Source: Thermodesulfobacteriota bacterium
GTDB taxonomy: Bacteria > Desulfobacterota > DSM-4660 > Desulfatiglandales > Desulfatiglandaceae
Direction of reading: 5' to 3'
DNA: 20,068 nt
Assembly: GCA_028278625.1 (NCBI GenBank)
Contig: JANQDY010000152.1
Location: 1 to 20,068 of the forward strand
Positions 6,849-15,021 of the stretch are shown in pieces; position 1 is the stretch's first letter; every line of letters begins with the position of its first letter. The notes under the pieces are model-generated. The model did no database searches, had not been told where the DNA came from, and worked only from the letters and a program-made list of their open reading frames with translations. The translations under genes and the position numbers were made by a program.

Positions 6849-8060
6849 ATGGCCACAGGGATCAGAGATAAGGTAGCGATTATCGGCATGGGGTGTACGC
6901 GATTCGGTGAAAGGTGGGATGTGGGCGCCGAAGAGCTCATGGTGGAGGCGTTTTCAGAATGCCTGGAAGACGCAGGGATAGAGAAGAATAACATCCAGGC
7001 GGCCTGGCTCGGCACGTGTCTCGAAGAGATCAACGTGGGAAAGAGCGCTCTCCCGCTCTCAACAACCTTAAGGCTCCCCTTTATCCCGGTCACCCGCACG
7101 GAAAATTTCTGCGCCAGCGGCACGGAGGCTTTCAGGGGGGCCGTCTATGCGGTGGCATCAGGCGCTTATGACGTGGCCCTGGCCCTGGGGGTTGAAAAAC
7201 TGAAAGACACCGGTTACGGGGGCCTCCCCAATCCGGGATCAGACTGGGGCTCCCTGAGCTGGCTGTGGTGGCCCAATGTCACGGCCCCCGGCGCCTTTGC
7301 CCAGTTGGCTTCAGCGTACGGGGCAAAGTACGGCATTTCAAACCATGATCTGAAGCGGGCCATTGCCCATGTCTCGTCAAAGAGCCACGCCAACGGTGTT
7401 TTAAATCCCAAGGCCCATTTAAGAAAAGAACTCACTGATGAACAGGTCATGGGAGCCCCCTTGGTGGCCCACCCCTTGGGACTCTTTGACTGCTGCGGCG
7501 TCAGCGACGGTTCGGCCTGTGCCATCGTGACCACGGTGGAAAACGCCTTAGCCATGGGTAAAAAGGATTTTGTAACGGTGAAGGCGCTCCAGCTGGCCCT
7601 CAGCAACGGCGAAGAGATGGGGTATAACCGATGGGACGGGGACCATTTCATGACCACGGCCCGGTGCAGCACGAGGGCCTACGAGGAGGCGGGCATCACG
7701 AATCCCAGGGAGGAAATCAGCATGATGGAGTTACACGACTGCTTCTCCATCACCGAACTGGTCACCTATGAGGACCTCCACATATCCCCACGGGGCCAGG
7801 CGGTGAAAGACGTGATGGACGGGTTCTACGACCGTGAAGGGGGCGGCATCCCCTGCCAGGTGGACGGCGGGTTGAAGTGTTTCGGCCACCCCATCGGGGC
7901 CTCGGGGTTACGGATGCTCTACGAGATGTATCTGCAGTTTCACGGCAGGGCCGGTGAACGGCAGATCGAAAATCCCCGTTTCGGCCTGACCCACAACCTG
8001 GGCGGGGTCCCCTTTATGAATGTGTGCAGTATCGCCATCCTCGGAAAGTACGAGAACTGA
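6849..8060 (+). CDS. SCP-x-type thiolase / acetyl-CoA acetyltransferase-like protein
   Basis: A 403-residue thiolase-superfamily protein. It starts with KVAIIGMGCTRFGERWD, typical of the SCP-x/archaeal thiolase branch. The candidate nucleophile is C88 in ENFCASGTEAFR. MELHDCFSITEL (H296) and CFGHPIGASG (H347) supply conserved His positions, and HNLGG (382-386) with C393 lies near the C-terminus. In this branch members either cleave 3-oxoacyl-CoA with CoA or, as in steroid side-chain aldolases (Ltp2 type), act as retro-aldolases with a DUF35 partner. C88 favours thiolase chemistry. A DUF35 domain is available in the preceding fusion protein, so a complex is possible. A GAGGAG site (6834-6839) precedes the ATG. 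The substrate is not inferable. Confidence 0.85.
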   Translation: MATGIRDKVAIIGMGCTRFGERWDVGAEELMVEAFSECLEDAGIEKNNIQAAWLGTCLEEINVGKSALPLSTTLRLPFIPVTRTENFCASGTEAFRGAVYAVASGAYDVALALGVEKLKDTGYGGLPNPGSDWGSLSWLWWPNVTAPGAFAQLASAYGAKYGISNHDLKRAIAHVSSKSHANGVLNPKAHLRKELTDEQVMGAPLVAHPLGLFDCCGVSDGSACAIVTTVENALAMGKKDFVTVKALQLALSNGEEMGYNRWDGDHFMTTARCSTRAYEEAGITNPREEISMMELHDCFSITELVTYEDLHISPRGQAVKDVMDGFYDREGGGIPCQVDGGLKCFGHPIGASGLRMLYEMYLQFHGRAGERQIENPRFGLTHNLGGVPFMNVCSIAILGKYEN

Positions 8061-8076
8061 AAAGAGGGAATCGATC

Positions 8077-10083
8077 ATGGACTTTAAAAAGCTTTTTGAA
8101 CCGATCCGCATCAACCATCTTGATATCAAGAATCGGATCGTCATGCCCTCAATGGGGCTGGCCTACAGCACCGACTACTCCTTTAACGACCGTCTGAAAG
8201 CTTTTTTCACGGCACGGGCCCGGGGCGGGGTGGGGCTCATGACCATCGGCCCCCTTTCCGTGGACCGGGTGGGGAGCGTCCCCATCATGATCGGGATGCA
8301 TAATGACAAATTCATCGACCCGCTCAAGGATTTCATCGATCTGGTGCACCGGGATACCGATGCGAAGGTGGCGTTTCAGCTGCTGCACATGGGCCGGTAT
8401 GCCATGTCTTTCCTGAGCGGCATGACGCCCATTGCCCCTTCCGCCATTCCCAGCAAACTGACCAAGGAGACCCCCAGGGAGATGACCATGGAGGACATTG
8501 AGGCAGCCCAGGAGGCCTATGTCCAGGCGGCGGTCCGTGCCGTTGCCGCAGGTGTGGATTTGGTTGAAATCCTCGCCTGCACCGGCTACCTCATGAGCCA
8601 GTTCCTGTCACCGGTGACCAACAAACGGTCCGACGAATACGGCGGTCCTCTTGAAAACCGCATGCGCTTTCCCTTGGAGGTGATCGGCCGGGTTCGACAG
8701 GCCATCGGAAAGGAGACGGCACTGGGCATCAGGATTGCGGGAAACGAGTTCATGAAGGGGGGAAACACCAACCGTGAAAGCGCCCTGTTCGCAAGGGCCG
8801 CCCAGGAGGCGGGGGTCGATGCCATCAACGTGACCGGCGGGTGGCATGAGACCAACGTGCCGCAGCTCACCTCCAATGTGCCGCCCGGCGGATTCCTGTA
8901 CCTGGCGCGCGGCATCAAGGAGGCGGTGAATATCCCGGTGTTTGCATCCAACCGGCTGGGGGACCCCCATGTGGCGGAACGGGCCTTGAGATCCGGCGTC
9001 TGCGACATGATCTGCTGGGGCAGGCCCCTGATTACGGATCCGGAACTGCCCCTTAAGGTGCAAGAGGGAAGGCTCACGGAAATCGTTCCCTGCGTGGCCT
9101 GCAACCAGGGCTGCTTTGACACCATTTTCTCGGGGAATCCGGTGACCTGCATCCTGAATCCCATGGCCGGCAAAGAGGCCTACTATGAGGTTAAGAAAAC
9201 GGATGCGTCCAAGGAGATCATGGTGGCCGGCGGCGGTCCCGGGGGCATGCAATTTGCGATTACTGCGGCTCAAAGGGGGCACCGGGTGACCCTCTATGAA
9301 AAAGAAGATCACTTGGGGGGGCAGGTCAACCTGGCGGGATCCCCTCCCGGCAAAGGGGAGCTTTTAAAGATCATTACCAGCATGCACGACAGAATGGCCT
9401 TGCTGGGGGTCCGGGTGGTGCAGGGCACTCCCCTCACTCCGGAATTGGTATCAAAAGAGAAACCGGATCTGGTGGTGGTGGCAACGGGGGGAAAGCCCAT
9501 CTCTCCCGATTTACCGGGCATTGACTTGCCCCATGTGGTGGACGCCTGGGAGGTCTTGTCCGAAAAGGTATGGGATCTGGGCAAAAACGTGGTGGTGGTG
9601 GGAGGTAGCGCCACGGGATGCGAGACGGCCCACTTCATTGCCGCCATGGACGTGCCCGATCCCGATACCTACACCTTCCTGATGCTGCACGACGCGGAGG
9701 AAAGGGATTATGCCACATCCCTATTAAGAGCCTCCGGCAGGCGGGTCACGGTGATCGACATGGTTCCCCGATTGGCCAACAACGTGGGAAAAACCGCAAG
9801 ATGGTCCCTGATGAAGTCATTGAAGCTTCTGGGGGTCACCCTTCGGCCCGGCACGCGGCTCCTTGAAATCAAGAAGGAGGGGGTGGTGGTGGAGGCGAGC
9901 GGTAAGCCTGAGACCATCCCCGCTGATATGGTGGTCATGGCCACGGGTGTTGCTTCGGAGAACGGTCTTTCGGAAGCCTTGAAGGATACGGGGGTCCAAT
10001 TCATTGAAATCGGGGACGCCAAGCGTCCCGCCAAAATCCCCGAGGCCATACGGGAAGGATTCCTTCGGGCAATGGAGACATGA
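8077..10083 (+). CDS. 2,4-dienoyl-CoA reductase-like FMN/FeS/FAD flavoprotein (old yellow enzyme family)
   Basis: A 668-residue protein, close to E. coli FadH in length. Residues 1-330 form the FMN TIM barrel (FEPIRINHLDIKNRIVMPSMG). Y171 (GYLMSQFLSP) and H257 (GWHETNVPQL) match the FadH catalytic Tyr/His pair. C339, C342, C346 and C358 (CxxCxxxC-x11-C) form the [4Fe-4S] site. GGGPGG (385-390) and VVVVGGSATG (505-514) are the FAD and NAD(P)H sites. In FadH, NADPH electrons reduce a 2,4-dienoyl-CoA. Related enzymes act on other conjugated enones, so the substrate is uncertain. The open frame reaches back to 8020 inside the thiolase gene; ATG 8077, 16 bases after that gene's stop, aligns with the family N-terminus and is used. 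Confidence 0.88.
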   Translation: MDFKKLFEPIRINHLDIKNRIVMPSMGLAYSTDYSFNDRLKAFFTARARGGVGLMTIGPLSVDRVGSVPIMIGMHNDKFIDPLKDFIDLVHRDTDAKVAFQLLHMGRYAMSFLSGMTPIAPSAIPSKLTKETPREMTMEDIEAAQEAYVQAAVRAVAAGVDLVEILACTGYLMSQFLSPVTNKRSDEYGGPLENRMRFPLEVIGRVRQAIGKETALGIRIAGNEFMKGGNTNRESALFARAAQEAGVDAINVTGGWHETNVPQLTSNVPPGGFLYLARGIKEAVNIPVFASNRLGDPHVAERALRSGVCDMICWGRPLITDPELPLKVQEGRLTEIVPCVACNQGCFDTIFSGNPVTCILNPMAGKEAYYEVKKTDASKEIMVAGGGPGGMQFAITAAQRGHRVTLYEKEDHLGGQVNLAGSPPGKGELLKIITSMHDRMALLGVRVVQGTPLTPELVSKEKPDLVVVATGGKPISPDLPGIDLPHVVDAWEVLSEKVWDLGKNVVVVGGSATGCETAHFIAAMDVPDPDTYTFLMLHDAEERDYATSLLRASGRRVTVIDMVPRLANNVGKTARWSLMKSLKLLGVTLRPGTRLLEIKKEGVVVEASGKPETIPADMVVMATGVASENGLSEALKDTGVQFIEIGDAKRPAKIPEAIREGFLRAMET

Positions 10084-10093
10084 GGAGTGCGTC

Positions 10094-11644
10094 ATGGGCA
10101 AATGGATGGACGGCTACCTGGAACGTCTTGAACGGGTCGGCTCGGAAAACCTGGCAGGCGGCGGTGCGGCGCGAATCGACATCCAGCGCCGGCTTAGCAA
10201 GCTGACCGCCAGGGAACGCATCGCTGGGCTTGTGGATGAAGGGTCTTTTGAGGAAATCGGCTCCCTGGTGACCGATTCCAGGGCACCCTTTGACGGCAAG
10301 ACCCGGCCCTGTCCCTCGGACGGGGTGATCATGGGCTTCGGAAAGATTCAGAACAGAATGGCTGCCGTGGGTGCCATGGACTTCTCGGTCATGTCCGGGG
10401 CCTTGGGGGAACAGGCGGCCTGGAAACTGGCGGATCTGGTTGAAATGGCGGGACAGAAGCGGATGCCTCTGGTCCTCATTTTTGATTCGGCGGGACTCAG
10501 AATCGGGATAAAGAGGGGGGACTGTGGTCTCGCGGGTCTCGGCCGGTTCATTCGAACCTATTCCCGCTACTCGGGTGTCATTCCCCGCATCGCCCTGGTG
10601 CTGGGACCCTGCACCGGTCTCTTGGCAACGGCCGCGGTCCTTGCCGATTTCCTCATCATGAGGGAAGATGCGGCCTTTCTCTGGTATGGGGGAGACAAGG
10701 AATCGGAGGAGGCCGGCACCGCCGAGTTTCACATGGAAAAAAGCGGCCAATGCGACATCATGGCCCGGGATGACGCGGATGCCATTGATCGTGCAAAAGA
10801 CCTGCTTCAGTTTTTGCCGTCCAGTTGCTGGGACAAGCCGTCCATTGCTGAGACGGGGGATGATCCGGAGAGGCGTGAAGAGGCCCTCTTAAACGTCATG
10901 CCCGATGATCCCAAGTTCACCTACGATATCCACGACATCATAGATTTGATCGTGGATCAGGGCAGCTTTTTTGAGCTGAAAGAAGATTACGCCTCCCACC
11001 TGGTCATCGGGTTTTGCAGTTTCGGCGGCCATGTGGTGGGGCTGGTGGCCAATAACCCGGATGAGCTGAGCGGCATCATGGAACCGAACGCTTCCGACAA
11101 ATACGACCGGTTCATGCGATTCCTGGACGCCTTCAACATCCCCCTGGTCACGTTGGTGGACACCACGGCCTTTCCACCGGGAGACCGGTGGGAGCGGATG
11201 GGCGTGATTCGTCACGGCGCCAAACTGCTTCACTCCTACGCCCATCTCACCTGTCCCAAAATTACCATGGTCCTGAGACGGTCCTACGGCGGAGCCAACA
11301 TCGTCCTGGGATGCTCCAGGATGTTCCCGGATTTTGTATACACCTGGCCCACGGCGGAATTCGCGCCCACGGGTCCGGAAACCGTGGTGCATGCCATCTT
11401 CCACAAGGAACTGGCCAAGGCCAAGGAAGCCGGAAATTACGACCAGGTGTTCGGCCGCTTCCTTGGCATTTTAAAAGAGCAGTTTTCCGTCATGACCCTG
11501 GCCAAGGTATGGACGTCCTATTATACGGCCCACGAGGTGATCGACCCTAGGGAGACCCGGCCCAGGATCATCAGGGCGCTTCAAGCAATCCAAAACAAGC
11601 ATGAAACACTCCCTGAAAAGAGACGTTCCATCAAACCCGCTTAA
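10094..11644 (+). CDS. Acyl-CoA carboxylase, carboxyltransferase subunit 1 (PCC-beta family, divergent)
   Basis: A 516-residue protein with two crotonase-fold halves, the length of propionyl-CoA carboxylase beta. Family marks include LTARERIAGLVDEGSF (37-52), DSAGLR (131-136), PPGDRWERMGVIRHGAKLL (361-379), RRSYGGA (395-401) and YTWPTAEF (416-423). It would move CO2 from carboxybiotin to an acyl-CoA. The N-half oxyanion region, usually GPCAGGAVYSP, reads GPCTGLLATAA (171-181), and DSGGAR reads DSAGLR, so the acyl-CoA half looks degenerate while the C-half loop is normal. I403 aligns with the PccB specificity Asp (D422 in Streptomyces). The Shine-Dalgarno GAGGAG overlaps the upstream stop. An upstream start at 10004 would overlap the flavoprotein and is rejected. 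A paralogue follows directly. Confidence 0.88.
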   Translation: MGKWMDGYLERLERVGSENLAGGGAARIDIQRRLSKLTARERIAGLVDEGSFEEIGSLVTDSRAPFDGKTRPCPSDGVIMGFGKIQNRMAAVGAMDFSVMSGALGEQAAWKLADLVEMAGQKRMPLVLIFDSAGLRIGIKRGDCGLAGLGRFIRTYSRYSGVIPRIALVLGPCTGLLATAAVLADFLIMREDAAFLWYGGDKESEEAGTAEFHMEKSGQCDIMARDDADAIDRAKDLLQFLPSSCWDKPSIAETGDDPERREEALLNVMPDDPKFTYDIHDIIDLIVDQGSFFELKEDYASHLVIGFCSFGGHVVGLVANNPDELSGIMEPNASDKYDRFMRFLDAFNIPLVTLVDTTAFPPGDRWERMGVIRHGAKLLHSYAHLTCPKITMVLRRSYGGANIVLGCSRMFPDFVYTWPTAEFAPTGPETVVHAIFHKELAKAKEAGNYDQVFGRFLGILKEQFSVMTLAKVWTSYYTAHEVIDPRETRPRIIRALQAIQNKHETLPEKRRSIKPA

Positions 11645-11663
11645 CCGGTAAGGAGAACGCACA

Positions 11664-13220
11664 ATGGGCGAAAAAATGGATAAGGCCATCGAGCGGTTGA
11701 ACCAAATCCATGAGAAAAACCGAACCGGTGGGGGGGCCGCCCACATAGAACGGCAGCATGCCCGGGGAAAGATGACGGCCCGGGAACGGATCGCGTGCCT
11801 TCTGGACAAAGGGTCTTTCTCCGAACTGGGATCCAGTGTGAACACCACGGGCCTTCGAATCGATGGAAGGGGATTCGATGCCCCCTGTGACGGGGCCGTG
11901 GTGGGAACGGGCCTGGTTCGGGGTCGAAGGGTGGTGGTCTATGCCAGTGATTTCACGGTGCTGGGAGGTTCCATCGGGACCCAGCACGGGCTCAAATTCG
12001 TTAAGATGATGGAGATGGCGGCGGCCTGGCAGATTCCCATGATATGGCTCCTGGACTCCTCCGGGGGCCGGCTCGGGTACCGGGACGTGCCCATGGCCGG
12101 TATTGACTGGTGGTTTGCCCTGGAATCGAGATTCTCCGGGATGATCCCCCAGATCAACGTTTTGCTGGGTCCCTGCATCGCGGGCCAGGCCTATTGCCCC
12201 ACCCTGTGTGATTTTCTGCTCATGAGCCGGGGATCGGCCCATCTGTGGCTCGGCGGCCCCCGAATGACCCAGGCGGCCACCTCGGAGAAGATCGGCGATG
12301 ACGTGGGAGGGGCCGATTACCACATGATCTACAGCGGCACCTGCGACGTGGTGGGTGATAACGACCAAGAGACCATCCTTAAAACCCGGAAACTTCTGGC
12401 ATACCTTCCCTCCAGCTGGAAGGAGCGCCCTCCCCTCAGAAAGACCACGGACAGCCCGAGCCGGGAGGTGGCAGAACTGTGCGACCTTGTCCCCGATGAC
12501 CATGAAACCCCCTATGATATGCACACTGTGATCGAGCGGTTGGCGGATGACGGGGAGATCTACGAAATCAAGGACGAATACGCAACCCAAATCATCACCT
12601 GCTTTTGTCATTTTGGCGGCAAGCCCGTGGGACTGGTGGCCTGCAACCCCGCCACACCCAAAAGCGTCGTTGAGATAGATGCCTGCGATAAATACTACCG
12701 GTTTTTGCAGGTGCTGGATGCCTACAACATTCCCCTGGTAACCCTGGTGGACACCCCTCCCCTGGTACCCGGCGAATCCCAGGAGGGACTGGGATTGATA
12801 CGGCATTTGGGAAAGATAATCGACCTTTACGCAACGGCCACCATCCCCAAAATCACCGTGGTGTTGCGGCAGGCCCACGGGGATGCGGGCGGCATGATAC
12901 TGGGGTGCGTAAAAGACATGGGCGTGGACATCTCCTATGCCTGGCCAACGGCCAGGTTCAGCGTTGAAGCATCCACCATGGACTACCAGAAGGCCTTTTC
13001 CTGCGGCATGGAAGCGGATGCCTATTCCGGATACCTGAACAGGGCCAGGGAGACGGTGGATGTATTTGAGGCGGCGGAAAGCTGGACCGCCCAGGTAGTG
13101 GATGAGATTATCCATCCCAAGGATACCCGGAAACGGATCATCGATGCCCTTGAACTCACCTGGAACAAAAGGGAAACATTGCCCCAAAGGGCCAAGGGCC
13201 AGGGGGCGGGGCCCACGTGA
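11664..13220 (+). CDS. Acyl-CoA carboxylase, carboxyltransferase subunit 2 (PCC-beta family, divergent)
   Basis: A 518-residue paralogue of the preceding gene, sharing its layout: GGGAAHIERQHARGKMTARERI (22-43), GGSIGTQHGLKFVKM (101-115), DSSGGR (131-136), GPCIAGQAYCPTLCDF (169-184) and SYAWPTARF (424-432). Here the N-half (acyl-CoA side) is close to the family pattern. The C-half loop, usually AYGGAYDVM, reads AHGDAGGMI (404-412), and the usual AWPTAE is AWPTAR. Its drift is therefore roughly complementary to that of subunit 1. This suggests an obligate hetero-oligomer in which each subunit supplies one half-site; that is inference from the motifs only. AAGGAG (11650-11655) gives a good ribosome site. 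A repeat element separates it from the biotin carrier gene. Confidence 0.88.
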   Translation: MGEKMDKAIERLNQIHEKNRTGGGAAHIERQHARGKMTARERIACLLDKGSFSELGSSVNTTGLRIDGRGFDAPCDGAVVGTGLVRGRRVVVYASDFTVLGGSIGTQHGLKFVKMMEMAAAWQIPMIWLLDSSGGRLGYRDVPMAGIDWWFALESRFSGMIPQINVLLGPCIAGQAYCPTLCDFLLMSRGSAHLWLGGPRMTQAATSEKIGDDVGGADYHMIYSGTCDVVGDNDQETILKTRKLLAYLPSSWKERPPLRKTTDSPSREVAELCDLVPDDHETPYDMHTVIERLADDGEIYEIKDEYATQIITCFCHFGGKPVGLVACNPATPKSVVEIDACDKYYRFLQVLDAYNIPLVTLVDTPPLVPGESQEGLGLIRHLGKIIDLYATATIPKITVVLRQAHGDAGGMILGCVKDMGVDISYAWPTARFSVEASTMDYQKAFSCGMEADAYSGYLNRARETVDVFEAAESWTAQVVDEIIHPKDTRKRIIDALELTWNKRETLPQRAKGQGAGPT

Positions 13221-13258
13221 TGGGGAGTTAAAGGTCATCACACGAACCAGGATCAACC

Positions 13259-13326
13259 GTCATTCCTGCGAAAGCAGGAATCCAGTCGCTCTCGGAACCT
13301 GGATTCCGGGTCATGCCCGGAATGAC
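13259..13326. repeat. 68-bp palindromic REP/MITE-like element with two hairpins
   Basis: The outer ends GTCATTCC (13259-13266) and GGAATGAC (13319-13326) are exact inverted repeats. Inside are a perfect hairpin, ATTCCTGC-GAAA-GCAGGAAT (13262-13281), and a second, ATTCCGGG-TCATG-CCCGGAAT (13303-13323). GGAATCCAG (13277-13285) is also complementary to CTGGATTCC (13299-13307). The whole can fold as a cruciform. The style (GTCATTCC-hairpin-GGAATCCAG) matches widespread REP/nemis-like intergenic repeats known from several proteobacteria. It lies in the 138-base gap between the second carboxyltransferase gene and the biotin carrier gene. It may act on mRNA stability. Confidence 0.85.
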
Positions 13327-13358
13327 ATTACTCCGCAATGAGCTGAAAGGAATACCCA

Positions 13359-13616
13359 ATGAGTGACGCCAAAAAAAAAGTGGAGGTTCGGGCACCCATG
13401 TCCGGGGTCTTCTACAGAAGACCGGGGCCGGACCAGGAGACCTACGTGGAAGTGGGCGATGTGGTGAAGAAGAAGCAGGTGTTGGCGCTCCTTGAGACCA
13501 TGAAGGTCTTTCAGAGCGTCAAATCGCCGGTGGCCGGTAAAATAATTGAGATTGTCGCGGAAAATGAAGCCCCCTTAAAAGACGATGAACTCATGTTCGT
13601 CATTCTGAAGGCCTGA
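13359..13616 (+). CDS. Biotin carboxyl carrier protein (stand-alone biotinyl domain)
   Basis: An 85-residue protein consisting only of a biotinyl/lipoyl-attachment domain. The biotin-accepting lysine is K49 in LLETMKVFQSV; the common form is EAMKM, so Ala and the final Met are replaced by Thr and Val, a variation found in real carriers. PVAGKIIEI after it is the second half of the hammerhead. It would carry CO2 from the biotin carboxylase encoded next to the two carboxyltransferases upstream. It lacks the N-terminal Pro/Ala-rich extension of AccB, which suits a catabolic acyl-CoA carboxylase with separate subunits. AAAGGA lies upstream of the ATG. The gap to the next gene is four bases. Confidence 0.92.
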   Translation: MSDAKKKVEVRAPMSGVFYRRPGPDQETYVEVGDVVKKKQVLALLETMKVFQSVKSPVAGKIIEIVAENEAPLKDDELMFVILKA

Positions 13617-13620
13617 TATC

Positions 13621-15018
13621 ATGGTGTCAGATATTTCGGGTCGTCAACGGCCAAGATTTTCCAAGGTGTTGGTCGCCAACCGGGGCGAGATCGCCCACAG
13701 GATCATCCGGTCCTGCCGGGAAATGGGGATCCGTACGGTGGCAATATACTCGGAGGCGGACCGGAATTCCCTTCACCTATCCCTGGCCGACGAAAGTGTC
13801 TGCATCGGTCCGGCGGTCAGCAGGAAAAGCTATTTGAACATGGAGAGCATCCTTTTGGCCGCAAAGGAAACAGGGGCGGACGCGGTCCACCCGGGCTACG
13901 GGTATCTGGCGGAACGGGAAGCGTTCGCGGCCCGATGCGCCGCCCAAAATCTCACCTTTATCGGTCCCACAGCCGACAACCTTCACTTGGCGGGGGACAA
14001 GCTGTCAGCCAAGAAGACCGCCCAAGCAGCAGGGGTCCCGGTGATCCCCAGCAGCCCCGGGGCAATCAGAACGGTGGATGAGGCCACTCACTTGGCCGGG
14101 GAAATGGGATATCCGGTGATGCTCAAGTCCGCCGGCGGCGGCGGGGGCCGCGGGATCCGCATCTGCCCGGATGAAGAAACGCTCATGGAGGAATTCCCCA
14201 TCGCGAAGATGGAGGCGGGCGCGGCCTTCGGGGATTCGGCCCTCTACATTGAAAAATATATTTCCAAGCCGCGGCATATCGAGTTTCAGGTGCTCTGTGA
14301 CGAAAAGGGTCATGCGACGCACCTGGGGGAACGGGAGTGCACCATTCAACGGCGGTTTCAGAAACTGATCGAGGAGTCCCCGTCTCCCTTTCTCACACCG
14401 GCCCTTCGCCGGGAGATGGGGGATGCCGCCGTTGTCCTCTTGAAAGCGGCCGGTTATGTGAACGCCGGCACGGTGGAATTCCTGGTGGACAGTGAGGGCA
14501 ACTTCTATTTCATGGAGATCAACGCACGCATCCAGGTGGAGCACCCGGTGACCGAACTGACCACGGGATTGGATCTGGTCAAGGAGCAGATAAGGCTGGC
14601 CGCCGGAGAACCCCTTGGTTACGACTTTTGCGACCTGAACCTCAGGGGATGGGCCCTGGAGTGCCGAATCAACGCGGAAGACCCGGATCGCGGTTTTGCG
14701 CCCTGCCCCGGCACCATCACCCGTTACCGCCCGCCTGGGGGGTACGGTGTCAGGCTCGACACCCACCTCCACCAGGGGTATGAACTCCCCATTTTCTACG
14801 ACTCCCTGGTGGCCAAGCTGGTCTCCTACGACCTGACCCGCAAGGGGGCCGTTCGTGTGATGAAACGGGCCCTTGATGAATTTATCATCGAGCCGCTAAA
14901 GACCACCATCCCCCTGTATCTCAAGGTAATGGATGATGCACGGTTTCTTAAAGGGGATTTCGATACCGGGTTTATCGAACGGTTTGTTCCGGAACAAAAC
15001 GATGAGGACGAGGAGTAG
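13621..15018 (+). CDS. Biotin carboxylase subunit of acyl-CoA carboxylase
   Basis: A 465-residue ATP-grasp enzyme, slightly longer than AccC (about 450). Motifs: KVLVANRGEIAHRIIRSCREMG (15-36), HPGYGYLAERE (90-100), glycine-rich ATP loop KSAGGGGGRGIRI (169-181), HIEFQVL (219-225), EREC then QKLIEESPSP (238-256), and MEINARIQVEHPVTE (298-312) with the catalytic Arg and metal-binding Glu. It carboxylates biotin on the carrier protein using ATP and bicarbonate. It contains no biotinyl or BT domain, so the carrier is the separate 85-residue protein just upstream. Its own Shine-Dalgarno is poor, and four-base spacing suggests translational coupling to the carrier gene. The partner carboxyltransferases suggest acyl-CoA rather than pyruvate as acceptor. 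Confidence 0.93.
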   Translation: MVSDISGRQRPRFSKVLVANRGEIAHRIIRSCREMGIRTVAIYSEADRNSLHLSLADESVCIGPAVSRKSYLNMESILLAAKETGADAVHPGYGYLAEREAFAARCAAQNLTFIGPTADNLHLAGDKLSAKKTAQAAGVPVIPSSPGAIRTVDEATHLAGEMGYPVMLKSAGGGGGRGIRICPDEETLMEEFPIAKMEAGAAFGDSALYIEKYISKPRHIEFQVLCDEKGHATHLGERECTIQRRFQKLIEESPSPFLTPALRREMGDAAVVLLKAAGYVNAGTVEFLVDSEGNFYFMEINARIQVEHPVTELTTGLDLVKEQIRLAAGEPLGYDFCDLNLRGWALECRINAEDPDRGFAPCPGTITRYRPPGGYGVRLDTHLHQGYELPIFYDSLVAKLVSYDLTRKGAVRVMKRALDEFIIEPLKTTIPLYLKVMDDARFLKGDFDTGFIERFVPEQNDEDEE

Positions 15019-15021
15019 GAA

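Noticed and set aside
11631..13256. 541-codon open frame on the minus strand opposite the second carboxyltransferase gene
   Set aside because: It mirrors a gene with complete family motifs on +, has a Pro/Gly/His-rich composition with no recognisable domain, and is explained by high GC and codon bias.
13359..15018. Pyruvate carboxylase or oxaloacetate decarboxylase subunits
   Set aside because: The partners are PCC-beta-type carboxyltransferases; no pyruvate-binding TIM-barrel carboxyltransferase or membrane beta subunit is present.
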